Shown here: piece after piece, positions 33,975 through 42,032 of the stretch
How the letters are laid out: each line of letters starts with the position of its first letter
How positions within the stretch are numbered: position 1 is the stretch's first letter
Assembly: GCA_947625115.1 (NCBI GenBank)
Contig: CANQND010000008.1
Location: 1-58,770, forward strand
Origin: an uncultured Clostridia bacterium
GTDB lineage: Bacteria > Bacillota > Clostridia > Christensenellales > CAG-314
Direction: 5' to 3'
Length of the DNA stretch: 58,770 bases
Notes under the pieces: model-generated
Database searches by the model: none
What the model was told of the DNA's origin: nothing
The model's input: the letters and a program-made list of their open reading frames with translations, nothing else
Made by a program: the position numbers and the translations under genes

Positions 33975-34286
33975 ATGAGTAAATTACCCGATGTGACAGA
34001 AAATTTCGACGAATTTATTTCGAGCGGTACGGTTGTCGTGGACTTTTGGGCAACGTGGTGCGGACCTTGCAAGATGTTGTCGCCGATATTGGACGAAGTT
34101 GCGGACAAATTGCCCGACGTGAAGTTCGGCAAAGTGGACGTTGACAACGCAATGGAATTGGCAAAACGTTTCAAAATCGTGTCCATTCCCAATGTGTGTA
34201 TTTTCAAAAACGGCGAACTTGTTGACAGAATTATCGGCTTGTGCAACGAGGACGAACTGACGGAAACAATTTCCAAACACATTTAA
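33975..34286 (+). CDS. trxA: Thioredoxin
   Basis: A 103-residue disulfide reductant with active site FWATWCGPCKM, the cis-proline segment FKIVSIPNVCIF and the terminal helix ELTETISKHI. One extra cysteine sits in the cis-Pro segment (IPNVC). AAGGAG precedes the ATG. It is the last gene of the run from comM and ends at a strong terminator. Confidence 0.96.
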   Translation: MSKLPDVTENFDEFISSGTVVVDFWATWCGPCKMLSPILDEVADKLPDVKFGKVDVDNAMELAKRFKIVSIPNVCIFKNGELVDRIIGLCNEDELTETISKHI

Positions 34287-34302
34287 TCAGATTTGTCGAT
34301 AC

Positions 34303-34333
34303 AGCCAACCTCGAAAGGGGTTGGCTTTTTTTT
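34303..34333 (+). terminator. Terminator after trxA
   Basis: AGCCAACC/GGTTGGCT stem followed by about eight T residues. Confidence 0.92.
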
Positions 34334-34400
34334 GTCTGCTTCGTTGGTTTGGCGCGCAAAAAATTTTGTAGGCAACTTTATTTCATTATTTTGCATTTGT

Positions 34401-34451
34401 TTGCCTAAAACGTTTGACTTGCGACTATAATAGTAGTAAACTATTCATAGT
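34401..34451 (+). promoter_or_regulatory. iscR promoter with overlapping palindromic operator
   Basis: TATAAT (34426-34431) has a TTGCCT at 19-base spacing (34401-34406). Two overlapping inverted repeats begin in the -10 box: AATAGT/ACTATT (34429-34445) and ACTAT-TC-ATAGT (34440-34451). IscR-type Rrf2 regulators usually repress their own operon, so this is the likely autoregulatory site. Confidence 0.6.
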
Positions 34452-34470
34452 AAATTAGTAGGAATTGAAA

Positions 34471-34872
34471 ATGAAAATGTCCTCAAAGGCAAGATACGGG
34501 CTGTATGTGGCTGTTGAGCTTGCCAAAAACTATCAATCGGGAGAACACCTAAACGTGTCGTCGTTGTCGCAAGCTACGGGAGTGAGCGACAAGTATCTCG
34601 AACAGATAATCGCCTTGATGAAAAAGGCTGATATCGTTTTGGCGACGCGCGGCGCAAACGGAGGATATATTCTGTCGGATAGCCCCGACCGTATCACCGT
34701 CGGACAGGTTTTGCGCGCAGTGGAAAATCTCGAAATAGTGGACTGCCTGCACAGCGAATGCGCCCAGCGCGGCAATTGCGTTGCGCACAACTTGTGGGGC
34801 AGATTGTACGACAACATAAATTCCTATCTCGATACGATAACTCTTACTCAACTTGCGGAGGACAATATATGA
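34471..34872 (+). CDS. iscR: Rrf2-family regulator, IscR type
   Basis: A 133-residue winged-helix regulator. MSSKARYGLYVAVELA and the recognition helix around DKYLEQIIALMKKADIV are Rrf2 features; ATRGANGGYIL is the wing. Three cysteines, Cys92, Cys97 and Cys103 in DCLHSECAQRGNC, match Fe-S ligands of IscR, so it probably senses cluster status and controls iscSU. ATG 34471 follows TAGGA; a TTG at 34465 is also in frame. ATGA overlap with iscS. Confidence 0.92.
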   Translation: MKMSSKARYGLYVAVELAKNYQSGEHLNVSSLSQATGVSDKYLEQIIALMKKADIVLATRGANGGYILSDSPDRITVGQVLRAVENLEIVDCLHSECAQRGNCVAHNLWGRLYDNINSYLDTITLTQLAEDNI

Positions 34873-36050
34873 AAGTTTACGCAGACTATGCCGCTTCGAC
34901 TCCTTGCGACGAGCGCGTAGTTAAGGCAATGTTGCCGTACTTTACCCAAGATTTCGGCAATGCTAACAGTCAACACTCCTTTGGCAGAGATACTGCAAAA
35001 GCTCTTGCCGACGCGCGGGAGGTTGTGGCTCGGATACTCGGTTGCGACCCCAACGAAATTTACTTTACGAGCGGCGGCACCGAAGCGGACAATTGGGCGT
35101 TGAAAGGAGTCGCGCTCCACAAACGCGACAAGGGCAATCACGTCATAATTTCGTCGATAGAACACCACGGAATACTTTCTCCCGCCGATTGGTTGGAAAG
35201 CAACGGTTTCAGGGTAACTCGATTGCCCGTTGACAGCACGGGGCTGGTGCGCGTGGAAGATTTGGAAAAAGCGATCGACGACGAAACGACGATTGTGTCC
35301 GTTATGTACGCCAATAACGAAGTGGGAACAATTCAACCCGTAAAAGAGTTGGCGGAAGTGGCGCACAGGCACGGAGCGTTGTTCCACACCGACGCGGTGC
35401 AGGCAATTCCGTATATGAATATCAACGTCAGAGAAATCGGCGCGGATCTGATGACGATTTCGGGACATAAATTTTACGGTCCGAAAGGGGTCGGCGTGCT
35501 GTACATTCGCAACGGCGTAAAGTTGGACAAACTGATTTGCGGCGGCGGACAGGAGCGTTCTCAACGCGCAGGAACGGTAAACGTACCCGCGATAGTGGGC
35601 TTGGCAACGGCTTTGGAGCTTTCTCGCAGGACGTTGACGGAAGATTGCGCGCATATCGCCGCATTGAGAGATCACTTTGAGGAACGCGTGGAACGCGAAA
35701 TTCCCTACATTCGCCAAAACGGCAACAAACTACATCGTGTTCCGAGCATTGCCAATTACAGCTTTGAATACGTTGAGGGCGAGGGAATACTTATGCTTTT
35801 GGATTTCAACGGTATAGCCGTTTCCAGCGGTTCGGCTTGCAGCAGCGGCAGTTTGGATCCGTCGCACGTGTTGTTGGCGATGGGCGTACCTATCGAAGTG
35901 TCGCACGGATCTATTCGGTTCAGTTTCGGCAAACACAACACCCTCGAAGAGGTAGACTATATCGTAGACAAGCTCAAAGAAACAATTTCCAGATTGCGCG
36001 AGATGTCGCCGCTGTTCGATTTGAAAAACGGAGGAACTTACAATGTATAA
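34869..36050 (+). CDS. iscS: Cysteine desulfurase, IscS/NifS type
   Basis: A 393-residue PLP enzyme releasing sulfur from cysteine for Fe-S assembly. The PLP lysine is in TISGHKFYGPKG; the catalytic cysteine is in the loop SSGSACSSGSLDPSHVL, the long-loop IscS-like class. It begins MKVYADYAASTPCDERV, after GCGGAGG. An open frame extends upstream into iscR but is not credible as coding. It overlaps iscU by eight bases. Confidence 0.97.
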   Translation: MKVYADYAASTPCDERVVKAMLPYFTQDFGNANSQHSFGRDTAKALADAREVVARILGCDPNEIYFTSGGTEADNWALKGVALHKRDKGNHVIISSIEHHGILSPADWLESNGFRVTRLPVDSTGLVRVEDLEKAIDDETTIVSVMYANNEVGTIQPVKELAEVAHRHGALFHTDAVQAIPYMNINVREIGADLMTISGHKFYGPKGVGVLYIRNGVKLDKLICGGGQERSQRAGTVNVPAIVGLATALELSRRTLTEDCAHIAALRDHFEERVEREIPYIRQNGNKLHRVPSIANYSFEYVEGEGILMLLDFNGIAVSSGSACSSGSLDPSHVLLAMGVPIEVSHGSIRFSFGKHNTLEEVDYIVDKLKETISRLREMSPLFDLKNGGTYNV

Positions 36051-36447
36051 TCAAAAAGTTTTGGAAGCATTTGCACACCCGCAAAACGTCGGCGAGATAG
36101 AAAACCCCGACGGGGACGGCACGGTAGGAAACGCCACTTGCGGAGATATTATGCGCATAACGTTGCGCATAGTAGACGACGTGATAGTGGACGCCAAATT
36201 TCAGACATTCGGTTGCGCGGCGGCGATCGCCACGAGTTCTACCGCGACGCAAATGGTTATCGGTATGACCGTTGACGAAGCGTTGAAACTTACCAACGCG
36301 CGCGTGGTGGAAGAACTTGAAGGGCTTCCTCCGCAAAAAATTCATTGCTCGGTGCTTGCCGAAGAGGCTATCAAAAAGGCAATAGAAAACTACCGCGCCA
36401 AAAAAGCCAACAAACCCGTTGACAACGGACCCATTGAGTACGTTTGA
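36043..36447 (+). CDS. iscU: Fe-S cluster scaffold IscU
   Basis: A 134-residue scaffold with the three cluster cysteines in NATCGD, TFGCAAAIATSS and KIHCSVLAEEAI, plus the neighbouring Asp and His. FGCAAA replaces the more usual FGCGAA. The short tail after the last cysteine fits the IscU/NifU N-terminal type found with iscR-iscS in Clostridia. Ends the operon; no clear terminator is seen. Confidence 0.95.
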   Translation: MYNQKVLEAFAHPQNVGEIENPDGDGTVGNATCGDIMRITLRIVDDVIVDAKFQTFGCAAAIATSSTATQMVIGMTVDEALKLTNARVVEELEGLPPQKIHCSVLAEEAIKKAIENYRAKKANKPVDNGPIEYV

Positions 36448-36522
36448 TAAAAATTATCTCTTGTAAAATTTGGCGAGTGATTAGTCCAAAACGCCTAAAT
36501 TACAGCGATAATCGGCAAATTA

Positions 36523-36549
36523 TATAATACTATTTTAGACATATCATTA
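36523..36549. promoter_or_regulatory. Recurring palindrome, copy C, on a TATAAT box
   Basis: TATAAT (36523-36528) runs into ATACTAT (36527-36533), then TTTAGAC and ATATCAT, where the second arm has drifted. TTACAG lies 17 bases before the -10. The next gene is the 40-residue protein at 36621. Confidence 0.5.
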
Positions 36550-36620
36550 TTTTTGCGGCGTTTTTGCATAATTTTTCCGTTACTATCCACAATAACGACA
36601 GTAACGTTTATGGAGGAATT

Positions 36621-36743
36621 ATGAAAAAACTTTTGATTGGTATGGCTTTGGGAGCGGCAGCGGGAATGATCGTAAGCGAAATTCCCCAAGTAAAGCAGTT
36701 GCTCAACAAAGGCAAAAAGAAAGTAAAAGAAATGACAAAGTAA
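36621..36743 (+). CDS. 40-residue YtxH-like membrane peptide
   Basis: MKKLLIGMALGAAAGMIVSE opens a short protein with one glycine/alanine-rich membrane segment (residues 4-18), followed by a lysine-rich tail ending KVKEMTK. ATGGAGGAATT provides a strong ribosome site. Layout recalls YtxH/DUF-type small envelope proteins. It has a candidate promoter (copy C region) and its own terminator, so it is probably a real single-gene unit. Function unknown. Confidence 0.7.
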   Translation: MKKLLIGMALGAAAGMIVSEIPQVKQLLNKGKKKVKEMTK

Positions 36744-36754
36744 CGTTCAACATT

Positions 36755-36779
36755 AAGATCGCCGTTGCGCGGTCTTTTT
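36755..36779 (+). terminator. Terminator of the 40-residue gene
   Basis: AAGATCGC/GCGGTCTT stem with one G-U pair, followed by TTT. Confidence 0.75.
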
Positions 36780-36805
36780 GTTTTGTACTATTTGGGCAAA
36801 TTGCC

Positions 36806-36835
36806 TTGTCAAATGTCTTTCTTGTGTGTTATAAT
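36806..36835 (+). promoter_or_regulatory. Promoter of yqgF
   Basis: TTGTCA (36806-36811), an 18-base spacer and a perfect TATAAT (36830-36835). The start codon is 11 bases downstream, leaving a leader of about four bases. Confidence 0.75.
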
Positions 36836-36845
36836 AGCTGTTACT

Positions 36846-37259
36846 ATGGGACGAATTATGGCATTGGACGTGGGTAACGTCCGTATCGGAATAGCTGTTT
36901 CCGACCCGATGGGTATTATCGCAAATCCTTTGGAAACCTATGTTCGCAAAGGTTTGCAACAAGACGCTGAATACGTTGCTAAACTTGCCGTTGGCAAAGA
37001 CGTTTCCTTGATAGTGTCGGGCTTGCCGCTTGATTTGAAAGGCAGAGAAATGGAGCAGGTGGCAAAAACGCGCGAATTTATCGACGAACTTTCCAAACAT
37101 TGCGATATTCCCATAGAGTACCTCGACGAACGTTTTACCACAGTTTCCGCCGAAAGGTTGCTTATTGAGGGCAACGTGCGGCGCGAGGACAGGAAAAAGG
37201 TCATCGACAAGGTGGCGGCGACAATAATTTTGCAAAACTATCTGGACAGAAAAAGATAA
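36846..37259 (+). CDS. yqgF: YqgF/RuvX RNase H-fold nuclease
   Basis: A 137-residue RNase H-fold protein implicated in pre-16S rRNA 5'-end processing and, in older annotation, Holliday junction resolution. The acidic active site is seen in MALDVGNVRIGIAVSD, SLIVSGLPLDLKG and YLDERFTT. ATG 36846 or ATG 36858 could start it; the extended upstream frame is excluded by the promoter. There is no Shine-Dalgarno sequence. The DUF1292 gene follows, as in Bacillus yrrK-yrzB. Confidence 0.93.
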   Translation: MGRIMALDVGNVRIGIAVSDPMGIIANPLETYVRKGLQQDAEYVAKLAVGKDVSLIVSGLPLDLKGREMEQVAKTREFIDELSKHCDIPIEYLDERFTTVSAERLLIEGNVRREDRKKVIDKVAATIILQNYLDRKR

Positions 37260-37274
37260 AAAACGGAGGAATTT

Positions 37275-37628
37275 ATGAAAGAAGAAGAAAAAGTGGAACA
37301 AGAATGTGATTGCGGTTGCGAGGACGAAGCGGACGTCATTATGCTCGAAGACGAAGAGGGCAATCAATATCCGTACTATCACGTGGCAACCATCGAGTAC
37401 GAGGGTAAGGAATACGCTTGCCTCGAAGAGGCTGACGAGAATGTTGAAGAACCGCAGATCGAATTTTTCGAGTTGGAAGAAGTCGAGGGCGACGACGGTT
37501 ATTACAATCTTTTGCCCGTAGACGACGAACTGTACGAAATTCTCGAACACAAACTTGCCGAATTGGTGGAAGAGCAGGGCGATGAGTGCGACGACCCCGA
37601 TTGCGATTGCCATCATCACAACGACTGA
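37275..37628 (+). CDS. yrzB: DUF1292 (YrzB-like) acidic protein with Cys/His-rich ends
   Basis: A 117-residue very acidic protein. The core is DUF1292: IMLEDEEGNQYPYYHVATIE, YACLEEADENVEE and IEFFELEEVEG. Unlike the usual short members it has an N-terminal CDCGC and a C-terminal CDDPDCDCHHHND, both plausible metal-binding tails. GGAGG precedes the start. Function of the family is unknown; the link to yqgF is conserved. Confidence 0.88.
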   Translation: MKEEEKVEQECDCGCEDEADVIMLEDEEGNQYPYYHVATIEYEGKEYACLEEADENVEEPQIEFFELEEVEGDDGYYNLLPVDDELYEILEHKLAELVEEQGDECDDPDCDCHHHND

Positions 37629-37899
37629 TACGCAACATTTTGTTTTAATTTAGCGCGTAGACAAGTAGTAAAAGCCTTTTCTCGTTGTAGGGAGAGGGCT
37701 TTATCGCAATTTTCGCTTGCTATTTTGTCGGTTTCCAATTCGGAAAATGTGCTTCCCTATGTTCTTCGCAGACGTTTCGGTGATTTTTGTAAACATATTT
37801 TCGTCTGTTGACAATCGACAAAAGCGGTAAATCGGGCGCGGTATATGTAAAATTGAAAATATCGTTTAATATAATAAATAAAAAGTGTCTGTTTTTTGA
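37629..37899. other. Intergenic stretch before rpsB
   Basis: No gene. A 13-bp hairpin with three G-U pairs lies at 37671-37702 and may terminate the yqgF unit, although the T-run is poor. A TTGACA occurs at about 37807, but no -10 box fits it. Confidence 0.45.
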
Positions 37900-37928
37900 T
37901 TGCAAAATACAGGCACTTGTGCTATAAT
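37900..37928 (+). promoter_or_regulatory. Promoter of rpsB-tsf
   Basis: TTGCAA (37900-37905), a 17-base spacer and a perfect TATAAT (37923-37928). Confidence 0.8.
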
Positions 37929-37934
37929 CTACAC

Positions 37935-38049
37935 GGTTTAATTCGCATTTGCGCAAGATTTGTTCGTTGTGCCGAGGTTTGCCTCTCGGTTGCGGGCGGA
38001 GTTGACGGCGCAAAGAGGTTAAAAACAACAAAAAAGGAGAAAGAAAAAT
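37935..38049 (+). promoter_or_regulatory. rpsB leader
   Basis: A leader of about 115 bases with stem CCGAG/CTCGG in the middle and a GC-rich region before AAAAAGGAG. Autoregulation of rpsB by S2 is known in several bacteria; the structure here would need covariation support. Confidence 0.4.
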
Positions 38050-38811
38050 ATGGCAGTTGTATCAATGAAACAGCTTCTGGAAGCGGGCGTGCATTTCGGT
38101 CACCAAACCAGAAGATGGAACCCCAAAATGAAAAAGTATATCTACACGGAACGTAACGATATACACATTATCGATCTGCAACAGACGGTTGCGCAGGCGG
38201 AAGTTGCTTACAAATTTGTTCGCGACATTGCCGCGGAGGGCAAACCCATTTTGTTCGTAGGTACCAAAAAGCAAGCGCAGGACGCTATCAAGACGGAAGC
38301 GGAGCGTTGCGGAATGTACTACGTCAACAACCGTTGGTTGGGCGGCACTCTTACCAATTACAAAACGATCAAATCGCGTATCGAACGCCTCCACCAAATC
38401 AATCAAATGGAAAAGCTCGGCGAGTTGGACGTTTTGCCCAAGAAAGAAGTTGCAAAACTGTTGGAAGAACGCGACAAGTTGGAAGCCAACCTTGGCGGAA
38501 TAAAAGATATGAAAGGTATGCCCGGTTGTATCTTCATCGTAGACCCCAAAATGGAAGCTATCGCCGTTGCGGAGGCTCACGCGCTTAACATTCCCATCGT
38601 TGCGATTGTGGACACTAACTGCGACCCCGATCAGGTGGACGTAGTTATACCCGCCAACGACGACGCTATCGGCGCAATCAAGATCATCGCTTCCATTATC
38701 AGCGGAGCGGTTATCGAGGCGAAAGAGGGTATCGTTATGACCGCGCCCGAAGAGGACGAGGAAACAGATAAATCTCAGGAAACTATCGAAGAGGAGGCAA
38801 ACAATGGCTAA
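38050..38811 (+). CDS. rpsB: Small ribosomal subunit protein uS2
   Basis: A 253-residue ribosomal protein. [46 protein letters not shown] and [19 protein letters not shown] are invariant features. The C-terminal tail is acidic. It overlaps tsf by eight bases. Confidence 0.98.
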   Translation: MAVVSMKQLLEAGVHFGHQTRRWNPKMKKYIYTERNDIHIIDLQQTVAQAEVAYKFVRDIAAEGKPILFVGTKKQAQDAIKTEAERCGMYYVNNRWLGGTLTNYKTIKSRIERLHQINQMEKLGELDVLPKKEVAKLLEERDKLEANLGGIKDMKGMPGCIFIVDPKMEAIAVAEAHALNIPIVAIVDTNCDPDQVDVVIPANDDAIGAIKIIASIISGAVIEAKEGIVMTAPEEDEETDKSQETIEEEANNG

Positions 38812-39736
38812 TTTCACAAATCAAGATGTTATGAAACTGCGCGAACAAACGGGCGTAGGAATGATGGACTGCAAAAAGGCTCTTGTAGCTACGGACGGTA
38901 ACTTTGACGAAGCGGTCAAGTATCTCCGCGAAAAGGGTATGGCGTCCGCCGCCAAAAAGGCAAGCCGCGTTGCAGCGGAAGGTCTTGTTAAGTGCCTTGT
39001 TTCCGACGACAAAAAGACTGCCGTTGCGGTGGAAGTGAACTGCGAAACGGACTTTGTTGCCCGTAGCGATCAGTTTGTGCAACTTACCGAAACGATTGCA
39101 AAGCATTTGCTTGTTTCCAATGCGACCACAGTTGAACAGGTGTTGGAAGAAGTTTACTGCGAAGAATGCGGCAAAACGGTCAACGTTTTGATCGCGGAAG
39201 CTACCGCGGCAATCGGAGAAAAAATTTCTCTGCGCAGATTTACCAAGTTCCAACTTGACGGCAACGGACTTATTTCCAGCTACATTCATATGGGCGGAAA
39301 AATCGGCGTATTGTGCGAATTTGCAAGCGACGCCAACCAAGAAGATATTGCCGAACTTGCGTTTAACGTGTGTATGCAGATCGCCGCAAGCAAACCGCAA
39401 GTTATCGCCATTGCCGACGTAGACGCAAGCCAGCTCGAACAGGAAAGAGAAATTCTTCGCGTTCAGGCTCGCAACGAGGGCAAGCCCGAAGCTATCATAG
39501 ACAAAATGGTAGAGGGACGTATCCACAAGTACTACAAGGAAGTTTGCCTGTTGGAGCAAGAATATGTTCGCGACTCCGCTTTGTCGGTCAAACAGGTTGT
39601 AGCCGATGTCGCCAAGAAAGTCGGTCACGACATTACCGTTACAAGATTTGTCCGTTACGAAATGGGCGAGGGTATTGAAAAGCGCGTTGATAATTTCGTA
39701 GACGAAATTGCCGAACAGCTTAAAAACATCAAGTAA
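38804..39736 (+). CDS. tsf: Elongation factor Ts
   Basis: A 310-residue nucleotide exchange factor for EF-Tu. The N-terminal UBA-like domain with [17 protein letters not shown] is followed by core [16 protein letters not shown] and [10 protein letters not shown]. It is longer than the short Bacillus form and of the two-subdomain type. Starts inside rpsB, so translation is coupled. Confidence 0.98.
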   Translation: MANFTNQDVMKLREQTGVGMMDCKKALVATDGNFDEAVKYLREKGMASAAKKASRVAAEGLVKCLVSDDKKTAVAVEVNCETDFVARSDQFVQLTETIAKHLLVSNATTVEQVLEEVYCEECGKTVNVLIAEATAAIGEKISLRRFTKFQLDGNGLISSYIHMGGKIGVLCEFASDANQEDIAELAFNVCMQIAASKPQVIAIADVDASQLEQEREILRVQARNEGKPEAIIDKMVEGRIHKYYKEVCLLEQEYVRDSALSVKQVVADVAKKVGHDITVTRFVRYEMGEGIEKRVDNFVDEIAEQLKNIK

Positions 39737-39747
39737 ATTTGATTGAT

Positions 39748-39784
39748 AAGGGAACAATCGAATATTGATTGTTCCCTTTTTGCA
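39748..39784 (+). terminator. Terminator of rpsB-tsf
   Basis: AAGGGAACAATC/GATTGTTCCCTT stem followed by a T-run. Confidence 0.92.
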
Positions 39785-39807
39785 AAAAACTTTTTTGAGA
39801 GGGCGAT

Positions 39808-40506
39808 ATGTCTAAATACAAGCGTATACTACTGAAAATCAGCGGCGAAGCGTTGTCGGACGGACAAATGAATATATGCGGCGCAAACGCTCTTAACGTT
39901 GCCGATCAAATAAAACGAATTGTGGCGACGGGCGTGGAGTTGGGCGTTGTCGTGGGCGGCGGAAACATCTGGCGCGGACGCACGATCGACTCTATGGACA
40001 GGGCGACAGCCGACTACATAGGAATGCTTGCGACCGTTATGAACGGATTGGCACTCGGCGAGGCGTTGACGTCTGTGGGAGTGGAAAACAGAGTTGTTTC
40101 CTCTTTTGCCATCGACAAAGTTGCGGAAACCTACTTTTTGCCCAACGTAAAACAGTACCTGAGCGACGGCAAGGTAGTCATTTTTGTGGGCGGCACGGGT
40201 TCTCCGTATTTTTCGACGGATACGGCGGCGTCGCTAAGGGCGTGCGAAATTCACGCGGACGCGCTTGTGTGCCTCAAAGCCGTGGACGGAATTTATGCGA
40301 GCGATCCCAAAACCGATCCCAACGCGGTAAAATACGACGAGATTTCCTACGATAAAATTATCGCGGACAATCTCAAAGCGTTGGACTTGACGGCGATAGC
40401 TATGTGCAGAGAATTCGGGATGAAAGTGATTGCCATCGGCAAAGATGAACCCAACGGAGTAGTGCGCGTGCTTAACGGCGAAAAATTGGGAACAATAGTT
40501 AAATAA
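39808..40506 (+). CDS. pyrH: UMP kinase
   Basis: A 232-residue amino-acid-kinase-fold enzyme making UDP from UMP. LLKISGEAL, VVVGGGNIWRG, FVGGTGSPYFSTDTAA and CLKAVDGIYASDPKTD are family marks. GAGAGGG precedes ATG 39808. Usually followed by frr; here frr has its own promoter. Confidence 0.98.
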   Translation: MSKYKRILLKISGEALSDGQMNICGANALNVADQIKRIVATGVELGVVVGGGNIWRGRTIDSMDRATADYIGMLATVMNGLALGEALTSVGVENRVVSSFAIDKVAETYFLPNVKQYLSDGKVVIFVGGTGSPYFSTDTAASLRACEIHADALVCLKAVDGIYASDPKTDPNAVKYDEISYDKIIADNLKALDLTAIAMCREFGMKVIAIGKDEPNGVVRVLNGEKLGTIVK

Positions 40507-40509
40507 ATA

Positions 40510-40538
40510 TTGAAATATTCGGCGACTTATTGTACAAT
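40510..40538 (+). promoter_or_regulatory. Promoter of the frr-uppS-cdsA run
   Basis: TTGAAA (40510-40515), a 17-base spacer and TACAAT (40533-40538), four bases after the pyrH stop. Confidence 0.7.
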
Positions 40539-40569
40539 AAAAGAAATATAACTATATATGGAGGGTGCT

Positions 40570-41145
40570 ATGAACTACGCCACACCGCAAATAGAAGAAA
40601 TATTTTTGACATTTGAAATGGATTGCGACAAAGCAATCGAATATATGAAAGGCGAATACAATCTTATGCGCGCAGGTCGCGCCAACCCCAAGTTGGTGGA
40701 GGGCATACGCGTCAACTACTACGGTACGCCTACCGCAATCAAAATGATGGGGAACATCTCCATTCCCGAACCTCGTTGTCTTGTCATTACTCCGTGGGAT
40801 AAATCCACCCTTAAAGATATTGAAAAGGCGATTTTGGCGGCTAATATCGGCGTAACTCCCCAAAACGACGGCACGTTGATAAGATTGACTTTTCCCGTTT
40901 TGACGGAAGAACGCCGCAAAGAGCTTGTAAAACAAGTTAAAAAACTTGCGGAGGACACCAAAGTTGTGTTGCGCAATGCTCGCAGGGACGCAATGGACGC
41001 TTTGAAAAAGGAAAAGAACGCCAAAACCGTTTCGGAGGACCTTATCGCCGACTACGAGGAGGAAATCGACAAGGCTCTCGCAAAGCAGATCGAAGCGGTG
41101 GACAAACTTGCAAAGGACAAGGAAGCGGACGTTATGTCCGTGTGA
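40570..41145 (+). CDS. frr: Ribosome recycling factor
   Basis: A 191-residue two-domain factor that splits post-termination ribosomes with EF-G. LMRAGRANPKLVEGIRVNYYGTP, ITPWDKSTLKDIEKAI, LTEERRKELVKQVKKLAED and RNARRDAMD are conserved. An in-frame ATG at 40558 lies in the ribosome site (GGAGGG), so ATG 40570 is chosen. Confidence 0.98.
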   Translation: MNYATPQIEEIFLTFEMDCDKAIEYMKGEYNLMRAGRANPKLVEGIRVNYYGTPTAIKMMGNISIPEPRCLVITPWDKSTLKDIEKAILAANIGVTPQNDGTLIRLTFPVLTEERRKELVKQVKKLAEDTKVVLRNARRDAMDALKKEKNAKTVSEDLIADYEEEIDKALAKQIEAVDKLAKDKEADVMSV

Positions 41146-41148
41146 TCG

Positions 41149-41352
41149 ATGACGGATCTCAACCAGCTGGTCGGACTTGAAGTTTGTGAAGCCGAGCGTG
41201 TTTTGAACAAGTTGGGTATAACAGACTTCAAGTTTGTTTATTATGTAGACAGAAAACAAAAAGAATATGACAGGGAGTTGGTGACGGCGGTACGCACGGT
41301 TGACGGCGCGTTAAATCTTGTTGTTTGCCGTTACAAATTTGAGGTTAAATGA
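41149..41352 (+). CDS. Small uncharacterised protein between frr and uppS
   Basis: A 67-residue protein not named in the standard operon. LVGLEVCEAERVLNKLGI then strand-rich FKFVYYVD and NLVVCRYKFEV looks like one PASTA-like alpha/beta unit (helix after a G-L-x-x-x-E-A motif), but this is pattern inference. It has no signal peptide. It starts 3 bases after frr and overlaps uppS by four bases, and codon use matches its neighbours, so it is very likely translated. Confidence 0.8.
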   Translation: MTDLNQLVGLEVCEAERVLNKLGITDFKFVYYVDRKQKEYDRELVTAVRTVDGALNLVVCRYKFEVK

Positions 41353-42032
41353 TTTTTCCTACACACGTGGCGATTATTATGGACGGAAACGGACGTTGGG
41401 CAAAGGCGCGAGGCTTGGCTCGTTTGCACGGGCATAAGCGCGGTTTGGACGTTGCGGAACGTATCATAGAACATTCGTTGGAGGTGGGTATCAAGTACCT
41501 TTCTCTGTACGTGTTTTCCACCGAAAATTGGAAACGTCCTCCTTTGGAAGTTCAAAATTTGTTCTCTCTTGCAGACAAATATTTAAGTCGATTTGAAAGT
41601 TTCTGTAAGGATCGAATTCGCGTGGTGGTATCTGGCGAAAGAGAGGGTTTGCCCGATAAGTTGGCAAAAAAAATCGATTACATCGAAAAAAACACCGAAA
41701 AGTTTGACGCAATTTGCGTAAATTTGTGCATAAACTACGGCGGACAAAAGGAAATTGTCGAAGCGGTAAAAAAACTCAACGAAAAGGGCGAGGAAATAAC
41801 CGTAGAAAACATTAGGCGCAATTTGTACAACGCTTTGCCCGACCCCGATCTCATTGTTCGCACAGGCGGTCAAAAGAGATTGTCCAACTTTTTGCTTTTC
41901 CAAAGCGCGTACTCCGAATTGATTTTTACCGACACGCTTTGGCCCGATTTCACAAACGAGGAATACGACCGTATTCTCGAAGAATATTCGAGGCGTACCC
42001 GTAACTTTGGAGGGATAAATGGCTCTGAATAA
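41349..42032 (+). CDS. uppS: Isoprenyl transferase (undecaprenyl diphosphate synthase)
   Basis: A 227-residue cis-prenyltransferase elongating farnesyl diphosphate for the peptidoglycan carrier lipid. HVAIIMDGNGRWAKARG, HGHKRGLD, YVFSTENWKRP, RTGGQKRLSNFLLFQSAYSE and WPDF are the conserved regions. It overlaps both neighbours. Confidence 0.97.
   Translation: MIFPTHVAIIMDGNGRWAKARGLARLHGHKRGLDVAERIIEHSLEVGIKYLSLYVFSTENWKRPPLEVQNLFSLADKYLSRFESFCKDRIRVVVSGEREGLPDKLAKKIDYIEKNTEKFDAICVNLCINYGGQKEIVEAVKKLNEKGEEITVENIRRNLYNALPDPDLIVRTGGQKRLSNFLLFQSAYSELIFTDTLWPDFTNEEYDRILEEYSRRTRNFGGINGSE

Noticed and set aside
37800-37835. TTGACA near 37807 as a second rpsB promoter
   Set aside because: No -10 box is found at 16-18 bases; the TTGCAA-17-TATAAT promoter at 37900 is far better.
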